Positions 32,784 through 39,433 of a DNA stretch of 64,000 bases are shown here, one piece after another. The stretch comes from Bifidobacterium eulemuris (GTDB lineage Bacteria > Actinomycetota > Actinomycetes > Actinomycetales > Bifidobacteriaceae). Position numbers and translations under genes: made by a program. Location of the stretch: positions 806,001 through 870,000 of the forward strand of contig NZ_CP062938.1 in NCBI RefSeq assembly GCF_014898155.1, given 5' to 3'. The notes beneath the pieces are model-generated. The model was not told where the DNA came from. It made no database searches and saw only the letters and a program-made list of their open reading frames with translations. Numbering within the stretch: the stretch's first letter is position 1; every line of letters starts with the position of its first letter.

Positions 32784-34010
32784 TTAGAGGATGGTTTGCG
32801 TGAGGCTCACGTCATCGACGCGCACCACATTGTCCGTGATGATGCGCAGGAGCATAACGTCCGCCTCCTGCGCGGGGATGTCCACCATGCTCTCGTGCCA
32901 GTTGAGCCCATCGCCGGACGTGAAGAGTATCCGCGTGAGATGCTGCACGTCCGGCCCGACCTCGACCGCGAGTGTTCGTTCGGAGTTGTAGTGCGCCGAC
33001 CACAGGGTAAGACGCAAGGGCACACCCGTCGGCACCTTGACCGTCTGGTCGAAGGACGCCGCACGCCCACCCTGCGAGGAACGAAGCATCCAATCGCCCG
33101 AATGCGGGGCGATCCAGTCCGCGTCTGCAGCGCCGACCACGTTCGAATCGTTGCCGGCAGTTTGCGTCCAACCGGTCAGGTCGCCGGACTCGAATCCGCC
33201 GTTAACGAGAAGCTCCCCCGATTCTGGGTTTGGCCCGTCGGCGAGCTTGACCAGCACGGGCCGGATGGTGACTTCCCCACCGTCGGAGGAAAGGCCCCTG
33301 CGGACCACGGCGTTGTACGTGTTCGCGGGCAGCCACGACCGGGAGTTATACCTGCCGTACTCGCACGCATACTTCGTGTTGTCCGTGACGCCGACCGTGG
33401 TGTCGGAATAATCACCATCGACCGTGGTCGCCTCCATGGAATACCAGCCGGCCTCCAACGCAAAAAACGTTCCGACGCCGTTGTATTGGTTCGAGCCCGT
33501 GTTGGTGCCGCCGACCATGCACGTGCCGTCATGGTTGTTGACGAACGTCACGCCGTCGACGGTTCTGTCGGGAAGCTCGTCGACGGGGAAGAGGTTATGG
33601 TCGTCGAACTCAACGCCCCCCCCCCAGAGCGAGGCGGGAATGAGAACGGGCTCGTAGCGCCCTTCCGGCCACGTGCCGAGCGGAGGGCAGACGAACCGCG
33701 CGCGCATGCGGGTGTCCTGGGCGAGCGTGATCTTCTGCGCGTTGACGCTGAAATACGCTATGACGGCGTTCGTGTCGGCGTTGCGGAACTCGCACGTCGG
33801 ATTACGGCCCAGTCCGTCGATGTCGCGGAAGTAGTGCACGTAATCCCCCGCCGGCAGCGTGATTATCTCGCTTTCGGCGACTATTATCCACCAGTCGCCG
33901 TTGGTGCTGGTCCCGCCCGACGAGAAGGTGCCGTCGCCGTTGTCGGTGAACGTCACTCCATTGACGGTGGCACTATCCGTGTGGGGGAAGAGATTGAGGC
34001 TAACCGCCTG
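32784..34010 (-). CDS. Distal part of the phase-variable tail fibre (out of frame at present)
   Basis: About 409 codons that continue the fibre gene but in another frame from the G11 tract at 34011-34021. There is no start with a ribosome site: the first GTG is at 33956, preceded by sequence that reads VSLNLFPHTDSATVNG in frame, clearly the beginning of a module. It holds two sister modules (LNLFPHTD...VNGVTFTDNGDGT and HNLFPVDE...VDGVTFVNNHDGT) and a final jelly-roll, carbohydrate-binding-like module (NGGFESGDLTGW ... VRVDDVSLTQ). A second in-frame tract (G10, 33616-33625) encodes Gly-Gly-Gly between modules. Loss of one G at 34011-34021 would join this to the upstream gene as a 961-residue protein. 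Confidence 0.85.
   Translation of the reverse strand, partial: QAVSLNLFPHTDSATVNGVTFTDNGDGTFSSGGTSTNGDWWIIVAESEIITLPAGDYVHYFRDIDGLGRNPTCEFRNADTNAVIAYFSVNAQKITLAQDTRMRARFVCPPLGTWPEGRYEPVLIPASLWGGGVEFDDHNLFPVDELPDRTVDGVTFVNNHDGTCMVGGTNTGSNQYNGVGTFFALEAGWYSMEATTVDGDYSDTTVGVTDNTKYACEYGRYNSRSWLPANTYNAVVRRGLSSDGGEVTIRPVLVKLADGPNPESGELLVNGGFESGDLTGWTQTAGNDSNVVGAADADWIAPHSGDWMLRSSQGGRAASFDQTVKVPTGVPLRLTLWSAHYNSERTLAVEVGPDVQHLTRILFTSGDGLNWHESMVDIPAQEADVMLLRIITDNVVRVDDVSLTQTIL
33616..33625 (-). repeat. G10 tract 3 in the fibre gene
   Basis: Ten C on plus, read as TGG-GGG-GGG-GGC on minus (Trp-Gly-Gly-Gly). One extra G gives CGT-TGA, an immediate stop; one fewer gives a stop about 23 codons later. Confidence 0.9.
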
Positions 34011-35670
34011 CCCCCCCCCCCGCGACGACCTCGCCCGGCTCCCACGTCGTTACCACTGTGCCAATCTCAAGCTGTGGATGGAGAACCACATCGACACTTG
34101 CTGGAGCGCTGCCGCTGCGAATCCGAAACTCAATGGACGAGAAGTCATCCGGCATCGTGAATCGCGTCGATCTGCTCTCGTATGAGAAACTCGTATCCAC
34201 AGCGGCTGCGCCGCTTGTGGTCTTCACGACGATGCTGCCCAGCAATGCGCCTGCCGGAGCGTCATAGACTCCACCGGAGAGCGTATAGGTCGCGCCCGGT
34301 TGAAAGAGAGCGTTGTCAAGGAACCATCTCACACCGCCCCACGAACCGACAGCGGTTCCCGTGATATGGACCCCGCCATCGTCCAACACCGTGCATGTCA
34401 GACCGTTTTCCGTGGCGTCTCCGTATCGGAGGAGGTTTGTGCGTAAATCAATAGCCCCCCCCCCGTTCGTTTCCGAAATCGGGCGGATGTATTCCGCGGG
34501 CGCGGTGTCGCCGGACACGAGATACGGCTTCACCGGCTGGCCGAAATTCCAGAACTGCACCTCGGCCGTGGCGTCGGCGACATCCTCGGCGATGGTGATG
34601 GTGCGGCTCGCGCCGCCGTTGACTATCTCCGTGCCCATGCCCGTGCCGGACAATACCACCGTGCCGCTCGGGGCGAGATTGCCCATCGTGTACGTGCCGG
34701 CCGGCAGGCTCACCTGATTCGACCATACGGCCTTGTCGCCCGCAGCCAATCCGGTGGCGGTCAGACCGTCAGCCGCCACGGCCACGCTCTTATCACCGTC
34801 AGCGACAGGGCCGACGCTCAGGAGATTGACCGCAGCGATGACTCCTTGGTCCAAATCCGTCACGTCCGGACGCTGCCAAGCGGTCGCAACGTCCCCGGCT
34901 TCGAGCTGGAGCTTGTAGGCCACTCCACCTTGGTCCGTATTGTTGTTAATCATTCGCAGATTCAGCGAAATGGTTCCGATCACGTCGGGCAAGGTGAAAG
35001 TGTCGCGTTCCTTAGCCTCCTCGCCGGAAAGCAAGTCCGTCCGGCCGACAGTAACCCCGTCCACATAAATCCACGTCTGAATATTCCTATACCCGTCAAC
35101 CTTCGGATTCTGAGAAAGCGTATACGTTCCTCCGGGAACGAACTTGCTTTTATCGAGATCCCATTTGACGGTCTGCCATGTCTTGGTGGTGGTGCCGGTC
35201 AGCGTGACCGCGCCCTCACCGTCCACGCCGACCGTCACACCATCGGTCTCGGCGACAGGACCGTACTGCAGCAGGTTGCGGGACAGGGGTTTCGGCAGGA
35301 CGGCGGTACCGTAGGCTCGCGCCTTCGCGCCCGCCGTGGTGCAATCCACCACCGACACAATCTGACCCTCAGCGCCGCTGACCTCACCGCTCTCGGGCCA
35401 GTCGGTCCAACCGTCCGCTTTACGGCACACCGTGTCATACTCCACGATCGGTTCGGAACCGGCGTCGGTGATGAGATAGCGGCGATGGCATTTCGCCATG
35501 ACCGACTGTTCGACCATCAACGATTGACCGTCCACGCGGGCCATGACCCGTATGAACAAGGCGGGGAAACGGTACGGCCACACCATCAGCCCGTTGTACA
35601 AAGCGTTGACCTGCACGCCGTTCATCAGGGGCGGCGATTCGATCAGCTTGCCATTGAGATACGCGGGCAT
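34000..35670 (-). CDS. Tail fibre / host-recognition protein, proximal part (ends at the G11 tract)
   Basis: 556 residues in the present frame. It starts with about 130 residues likely to attach to the tail. Repeating modules follow, each opening NLL and carrying a pattern like GTYTLS ... QLE-G ... T-W; these look like carbohydrate-binding jelly rolls. ATG 35670 overlaps the upstream stop (TGATG) and has AGGAGG. A G10 tract (34455-34464) encodes Gly-Gly-Gly between modules near residue 403. The chain ends GEVVAGGGAGG-stop where the G11 tract (34011-34021) shifts the frame. Related module sequence resumes after the tract. Receptor binding is inferred from position and architecture. Confidence 0.85.
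   Translation of the reverse strand: MPAYLNGKLIESPPLMNGVQVNALYNGLMVWPYRFPALFIRVMARVDGQSLMVEQSVMAKCHRRYLITDAGSEPIVEYDTVCRKADGWTDWPESGEVSGAEGQIVSVVDCTTAGAKARAYGTAVLPKPLSRNLLQYGPVAETDGVTVGVDGEGAVTLTGTTTKTWQTVKWDLDKSKFVPGGTYTLSQNPKVDGYRNIQTWIYVDGVTVGRTDLLSGEEAKERDTFTLPDVIGTISLNLRMINNNTDQGGVAYKLQLEAGDVATAWQRPDVTDLDQGVIAAVNLLSVGPVADGDKSVAVAADGLTATGLAAGDKAVWSNQVSLPAGTYTMGNLAPSGTVVLSGTGMGTEIVNGGASRTITIAEDVADATAEVQFWNFGQPVKPYLVSGDTAPAEYIRPISETNGGGAIDLRTNLLRYGDATENGLTCTVLDDGGVHITGTAVGSWGGVRWFLDNALFQPGATYTLSGGVYDAPAGALLGSIVVKTTSGAAAVDTSFSYESRSTRFTMPDDFSSIEFRIRSGSAPASVDVVLHPQLEIGTVVTTWEPGEVVAGGGAGG
34011..34021 (-). repeat. G11 tract 2: the current frame break in the fibre gene
   Basis: Eleven C on plus. 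With G11 the frame reads GCA-GGC-GGT-TAG and stops. With G10 (or G13) it reads CAG-GCG-GTT-AGC and continues into the next module. With G9 or G12 it stops about 19 codons later. Confidence 0.9.
34455..34464 (-). repeat. G10 tract 1 in the fibre gene
   Basis: Ten C on plus, in frame as Asn-Gly-Gly-Gly-Ala. One extra G gives TAT-TGA, a stop two codons later; one fewer gives TGA about 19 codons on. Confidence 0.9.
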
Positions 35671-36923
35671 CACGCCTCCTTCGCATCGGTTCCGTCAGCC
35701 TCGTCGGCCGGGGTAGTGTCCTTCGTTTCGGTTTCGGCGGGTTCGGCGGCGGTCGCGTCGGAGTCCGGGTTCACGTCGGCATCGGCGTTCATGTCGGTGG
35801 TTTCCTCACTGTCCGTGCCGGTGGTCTTATCGGCCTCCGTGTCCGGTGCCACGCTGGTATCCGTGTCGGCGTTCGCGTCGCCATCCGCGTCGCCTTCCGT
35901 TTCGGTGCCTGTTTCGGTGTTCGTTTCGGTATCCACGCCGGTGTCCGTTCCGGTATTCGAGCCGGTTTCCGTTTCGGGCTGGGATTCGCCATCGTCAGGC
36001 ACCGTCACATCCCCGGCGTCACCCGTCTCACCGGTCTCACCGGCGTCTCCGGTCTCGCCACCGTCCCCGGTCTCACCGGTCTCGGGAAGCACCGTCGGCA
36101 CACTCGCCGCCGCCGCGTCAATCGCAGCAGCCGCGGTCGAAGCCTTCGACTCCACATCCGAAACGGACTCACTGATACGATTCGCCGCCTCAGTGGCCGC
36201 GGTCTCCACCGAAGCCGCCTGCGTGCCCATCCCATCAACCAACTCGTCGGCACGCTTCGTAGCGGTCTGCGCATACGACACCGCCGCCGCGCTCAAACGC
36301 CCGACCTCATCGGTCTTCGCCGCGACCGCCGCAGCATCCTGCGTCGTCTTCTGAACGATGCTCGCGGACTGATTCGCGACAGTCTGCGACTCATTCGCGG
36401 CCGACTTCGCCGCCACGGCAGCATCCTCAGCCTCACTCCGAGCACGCAAAGCGAACGCCACCGTCTCGTTCAACATGGTCGCCGTGCCATCCTCACCGAA
36501 GAACACCAACACGTTCGGAAACTGCGCGCTCAACGCCGCCGCCTCCACCGAATCCGCCGCATACCGCACCTTCAGAATGTCGGAATTATCCACCAACGCG
36601 GACGGAACAAGAGTCTTCGGATCCACATCCACGAGATCCACATACTCCAACAGCGCCTCCGACTCCGGCACCTCCACATACCGGTCGTAAGCCTGCGGCG
36701 TGTCCGCCAACTCCGTCACACGCCACACGAACCCATTGTTCGACGTGGGCAGCAAATCCACCGTCGCCTGACCATCCGCCAACGCGATGTCGAAACCCTG
36801 GGCGACGACCACGTTCTTCGCCGCGTCGTAATGGCGACGCACCGGCGAGAAACGCAGCCTACCCACCGCCGCCTCCGTACCGCCATCAACAGGCACGCGG
36901 ATGCTGACATGAATGTTCGTCAT
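35670..36923 (-). CDS. Tail/baseplate protein with coiled-coil and acidic low-complexity tail
   Basis: A 417-residue protein. Residues 1-150 form a folded domain (TNIHVSIRVPVDGG ... GEDGTATMLNETVAFALRAR) resembling upper-baseplate fibre N-termini. Residues about 155-270 are Ala/Glu/Gln-rich and likely coiled coil. A short collagen-like run of Gly-Glu-Thr-Gly-Asp triplets follows (about 280-302), and the last 110 residues are almost only Asp, Glu, Thr, Ala, Gly and Ser. The start has AAGGAGG; its stop overlaps the next start (TGATG), so it is translated together with the variable fibre and may be its shaft or adaptor. Confidence 0.75.
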   Translation of the reverse strand: MTNIHVSIRVPVDGGTEAAVGRLRFSPVRRHYDAAKNVVVAQGFDIALADGQATVDLLPTSNNGFVWRVTELADTPQAYDRYVEVPESEALLEYVDLVDVDPKTLVPSALVDNSDILKVRYAADSVEAAALSAQFPNVLVFFGEDGTATMLNETVAFALRARSEAEDAAVAAKSAANESQTVANQSASIVQKTTQDAAAVAAKTDEVGRLSAAAVSYAQTATKRADELVDGMGTQAASVETAATEAANRISESVSDVESKASTAAAAIDAAAASVPTVLPETGETGDGGETGDAGETGETGDAGDVTVPDDGESQPETETGSNTGTDTGVDTETNTETGTETEGDADGDANADTDTSVAPDTEADKTTGTDSEETTDMNADADVNPDSDATAAEPAETETKDTTPADEADGTDAKEA

Positions 36924-36925
36924 GA

Positions 36926-37369
36926 CTAATCCTCCTTAATAACGGGAATGGAATCTTTACCGCGGATGTCCTTATGGACGGCCGCTATCGTCTCCGGCGC
37001 TACATCGGCGCGCAGCTCGTCAGGCAGAGCCGGTTTCGGATGACGCGCCAGAAAATCCGGATTCACCAGCTCGCAGAAATCCTGCAGCCAGTGGAACAAG
37101 CGCCGCGTATAGGCGACGCTTTTGAAATACCGCTCCTGCACGGTCTCCAAATGCGTGATCTGCGACTCCTGATAGTCCAATTGGTCACGCAACGGTTGCA
37201 CGACATCCTTCGTGAGGATGTCCGTAGCCATGCGCGCCACATCGGCCGCGTCCTTCCTGCGACTGGACCACGCGCCTATCAGTCCGCCGACGCCGCCGCC
37301 GCTGACCAATGCGACGATGACGCTGGTCCAGAACTCGTTGGACGAAAACAATTGCTGGAAAGGCGGCAT
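36926..37369 (-). CDS. Phage protein with one membrane span and a coiled coil
   Basis: A 147-residue protein. One hydrophobic segment lies near residues 14-34 (SVIVALVSGGGVGGLIGAW), followed by a basic stop and a likely coiled coil (DQLDYQESQITHLETVQERY). The start follows GAGGGG. It sits between the receptor-type gene's terminator and the fibre genes. The fold is holin-like or Bhl-like but I do not recognise it. Confidence 0.7.
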   Translation of the reverse strand: MPPFQQLFSSNEFWTSVIVALVSGGGVGGLIGAWSSRRKDAADVARMATDILTKDVVQPLRDQLDYQESQITHLETVQERYFKSVAYTRRLFHWLQDFCELVNPDFLARHPKPALPDELRADVAPETIAAVHKDIRGKDSIPVIKED

Positions 37370-37403
37370 CTGCCCCTCGCTTTCAAAGAAAAGTAAAGAA
37401 AAA

Positions 37404-37419
37404 CCCGCCTATTGGCGGG
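37404..37419 (-). terminator. Terminator just outside the invertible segment
   Basis: Stem CCCGCC/GGCGGG with a four-base loop, followed on minus by TTTTT. It lies five bases beyond the left inversion site, so it can end transcripts from either orientation of the switch. Confidence 0.8.
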
Positions 37420-37423
37420 AACA

Positions 37424-37439
37424 TAACGGGCGTTATCGG
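37424..37439 (+). repeat. Left inversion site
   Basis: TAACGGGCGTTATCGG, containing near-symmetric arms TAACG and CGTTA around GG. Exact inverse of 38050-38065. Confidence 0.85.
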
Positions 37440-37440
37440 T

Positions 37441-37788
37441 AGTGACTGGACGATGCCGCGGCAGACCACACTCACCGGCTATCCAACCTCCGGAGGGTTC
37501 GCCCGGTTCGACCTCCGACGCATGGGCGACCTCGTATGCTGCTACTCCACGATGAACAACATCACCGGCGACGGATTCAATTCCTTGAACCTGACCGTTC
37601 CCGTTGGATGGAGGCCCCCGCACGGCGAATTGCCGCCTGTTCTGATGCGCACCGACAGAACGGCGAACGAGGTCGTACTGAACGTGGACACCAACAACGG
37701 CTACAAAATCACCTACTACAGCGGCATATCCACCGTGAACACCTACCACACGGGCTTCGGCCTATGGAAGACGCACGACTACCTGTGA
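37441..37788 (+). CDS. Silent alternative C-terminal cassette B of the receptor-binding protein
   Basis: 115 codons open from the left inversion site to the stop at 37786-37788, on the opposite strand to every neighbouring tail gene. The first ATG (37453) has no convincing ribosome site, and the frame runs open through the site upstream, so this is not an ordinary gene. The sequence (RRMGDLVCCYSTM ... LTVPVGWRPP ... VVLNVDTNNGYKITYYSG) follows the pattern of phage fibre-tip beta domains: a strand, a GWRP turn, then V-N-D/N-G-Y-K-I. After inversion it would replace cassette A and give a 199-residue protein. Confidence 0.8.
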   Translation, partial: SDWTMPRQTTLTGYPTSGGFARFDLRRMGDLVCCYSTMNNITGDGFNSLNLTVPVGWRPPHGELPPVLMRTDRTANEVVLNVDTNNGYKITYYSGISTVNTYHTGFGLWKTHDYL

Positions 37789-37790
37789 TT

Positions 37791-38300
37791 TCACGCGGTG
37801 CGTATCCATGCGTGGTACGTGTGGTCGCCGACCCTGAGACACCATTGCTGCGCGGCGGTGTTGTTGAACTCGTACAACTGTATGTTCTGCCCGCTTGATA
37901 ACACAGCGCTTTCGATGTCGATCGCATAGCCGGGGTCGTACGCGCTCACGATGTTGACGTACGCTATGGCCCACGTGCCGTGATAGCCGACGGATTCCGG
38001 CGTGACGCCATCCTGGAGCCATATCAGTTGCCCTATGTTCGCGAGTGAGCCGATAACGCCCGTTACGACGGAGATACGCCGGCTCGTCTCGACCACCACA
38101 CGCGACCCCACACGCACACCCAAACACGCGGTCGTCATCGGAATATCCTCCAACGAACCACCCTGCACGCTCACCGTGCAACGCGCGTTCGACACGGCCG
38201 TGACCGTGCCCAACGACACGACCGGCACCTCCACGTTCTCATCGTCCAATTCCTCCGCCAGCAACCGGCCAGCACGGGCGACATCCATATCCGAAACCAT
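37791..38300 (-). CDS. Receptor-binding-type tail protein with exchangeable C-terminus (cassette A in place)
   Basis: 169 residues. Residues 1-84 form a constant part (VPVVSLGTVTAVSNARCTV ... GVRVGSRVVVE), a small beta barrel like OB-fold baseplate proteins. Residues 80-84 (TGVIG) are encoded by the inversion site. The rest is cassette A. Its YAIDIESAVLSSGQNIQLYEFN and QQWCLR match a ricin-B-type lectin repeat with its Q-x-W end. The start at 38300 follows GGGAGG. It lies after the baseplate-type gene and before a terminator. A carbohydrate-binding role is inferred. Confidence 0.82.
   Translation of the reverse strand: MVSDMDVARAGRLLAEELDDENVEVPVVSLGTVTAVSNARCTVSVQGGSLEDIPMTTACLGVRVGSRVVVETSRRISVVTGVIGSLANIGQLIWLQDGVTPESVGYHGTWAIAYVNIVSAYDPGYAIDIESAVLSSGQNIQLYEFNNTAAQQWCLRVGDHTYHAWIRTA
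38050..38065 (-). repeat. Right inversion site
   Basis: On minus TAACGGGCGTTATCGG, identical to the plus-strand site at 37424-37439. It lies within codons 79-84 of the receptor-binding gene. Confidence 0.85.
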
Positions 38301-38326
38301 GAAACCTCCCTACGAAATCCCTTGTC

Positions 38327-39433
38327 CTATGAGGGACGCTGATACATACGCGCCTCGGTCTGCGTGGGAATGCCCGCATCCAATTCGATATGCTGCGAAC
38401 GAACCGCATACTTGCCCGACACGCCACCCGTGGGATACTCGACCTCCACCGCGTCGCTGATCGTGCAAGGCGCGTAAGCGTGCGTGAACGTCACACGATG
38501 GATGACCGACTGGCTCGTGCGCAACAACTCACGCGCCTTCGACTCCGCCAACGCCTTCCCCTGCGCGTCCGTCTTGACCGACTCCGGAATGCTCGAATAC
38601 TCGACCGTCGTGCCCTTCCTACGACCCAACGACACCGTGCTCCACCGGCTCTTCGGATCGGAATCCACGACGATGCCCACATACTCACGGTCCGTGTCGT
38701 AATAGATGACCTTCACGACGTTCTTCACACCGGAAGTGTCCAACTCGTCGGTCATCTCCGCCAGAAACGTCGCGTTCTCACCCTCCACGAAACTCCACGC
38801 GGGCTGACGGTCCGAAGGCTCCGCATACGGGGCGAACACGACCTGCCCATACGGATTCGTGCGAGCGTTCCAAAACCCCGCCAAATCCAACAAATCGTTC
38901 ACCGCGTCCAACTTGCTCGACCCCCGGCCGGGATCCTTGTCCGACCGCAAACCGAACGTCCAATTCTCCTTCAACACATACGAGCCGGGATCATAGGCGG
39001 CGACCTGCAAACCAGCCTCACGGCATATGCGGGCCGCGCAGTCCACCGCCTTCAACCCCTTGCCCATCGTGATGGGATTCTCGAACATGTCATCCGCGAG
39101 ATCCTGCAACAGCCCGGACAGTTCGATCTGCGACTGGCTCTCCGAACCGTTCACCGCACGCGACGGAATCGACGGCTCGAACGTGCCCAACGGCACCGAC
39201 TCGACACTGCCGTCATGCCATTCGCAGTCGGCCCACACGCGCAGCCAATCCGTACCCAAATCCAACGAACCCTCGTACACGATCGACCCGGACTCCGTGA
39301 CGCTCGTGTCCTGATTGCGTTCGATGCTGCCGCCCGTGAGCACACGGTCCAACACGGCAGTCTCTTCATACGAGCCACGCTTCACGCGCATCACCCGATA
39401 CGCCACCTCATACGGTTTCGACCAATCAGCCAT
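38327..39433 (-). CDS. Minor tail / baseplate-type protein
   Basis: A 368-residue protein resembling the distal hub or upper-baseplate proteins of actinobacterial siphophages (DUF5047-like N-terminus YEVAYRVMRVKRG...). Segments such as GSIVYEGSLDLG and PLGTFEPSIPSRAVNGSESQ fit tail-hub beta domains. Its ATG overlaps the upstream stop (TAATG). Placement after the FN3 protein and before the receptor-binding gene supports a role at the tail tip. Confidence 0.75.
   Translation of the reverse strand: MADWSKPYEVAYRVMRVKRGSYEETAVLDRVLTGGSIERNQDTSVTESGSIVYEGSLDLGTDWLRVWADCEWHDGSVESVPLGTFEPSIPSRAVNGSESQSQIELSGLLQDLADDMFENPITMGKGLKAVDCAARICREAGLQVAAYDPGSYVLKENWTFGLRSDKDPGRGSSKLDAVNDLLDLAGFWNARTNPYGQVVFAPYAEPSDRQPAWSFVEGENATFLAEMTDELDTSGVKNVVKVIYYDTDREYVGIVVDSDPKSRWSTVSLGRRKGTTVEYSSIPESVKTDAQGKALAESKARELLRTSQSVIHRVTFTHAYAPCTISDAVEVEYPTGGVSGKYAVRSQHIELDAGIPTQTEARMYQRPS

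Larger units (their letters stand above)
37424..38065. mobile_element. Putative invertible receptor-binding switch
   Basis: A 642-bp segment bounded by exact 16-bp inverted repeats TAACGGGCGTTATCGG. Between them lie two C-terminal cassettes pointing at each other: A (minus, 38049-37791, now expressed) and B (plus, 37440-37788, now silent), with 2 bp between stop codons. In both, the repeat is read in the same frame as Thr-Gly-Val-Ile-Gly, so inversion gives an uninterrupted fusion. Confidence 0.85.

Noticed and set aside
33956..33956. Independent start (GTG) for the distal fibre gene
   Set aside because: No ribosome site precedes it and the in-frame sequence before it already belongs to the module, so fusion through the G tract is the better reading.
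37279..37749. Minus-strand open frame opposite cassette B
   Set aside because: It has no ribosome site, spans a terminator and the inversion site, and its protein (many His/Val/Gly runs) looks like a shadow of the plus-strand cassette.
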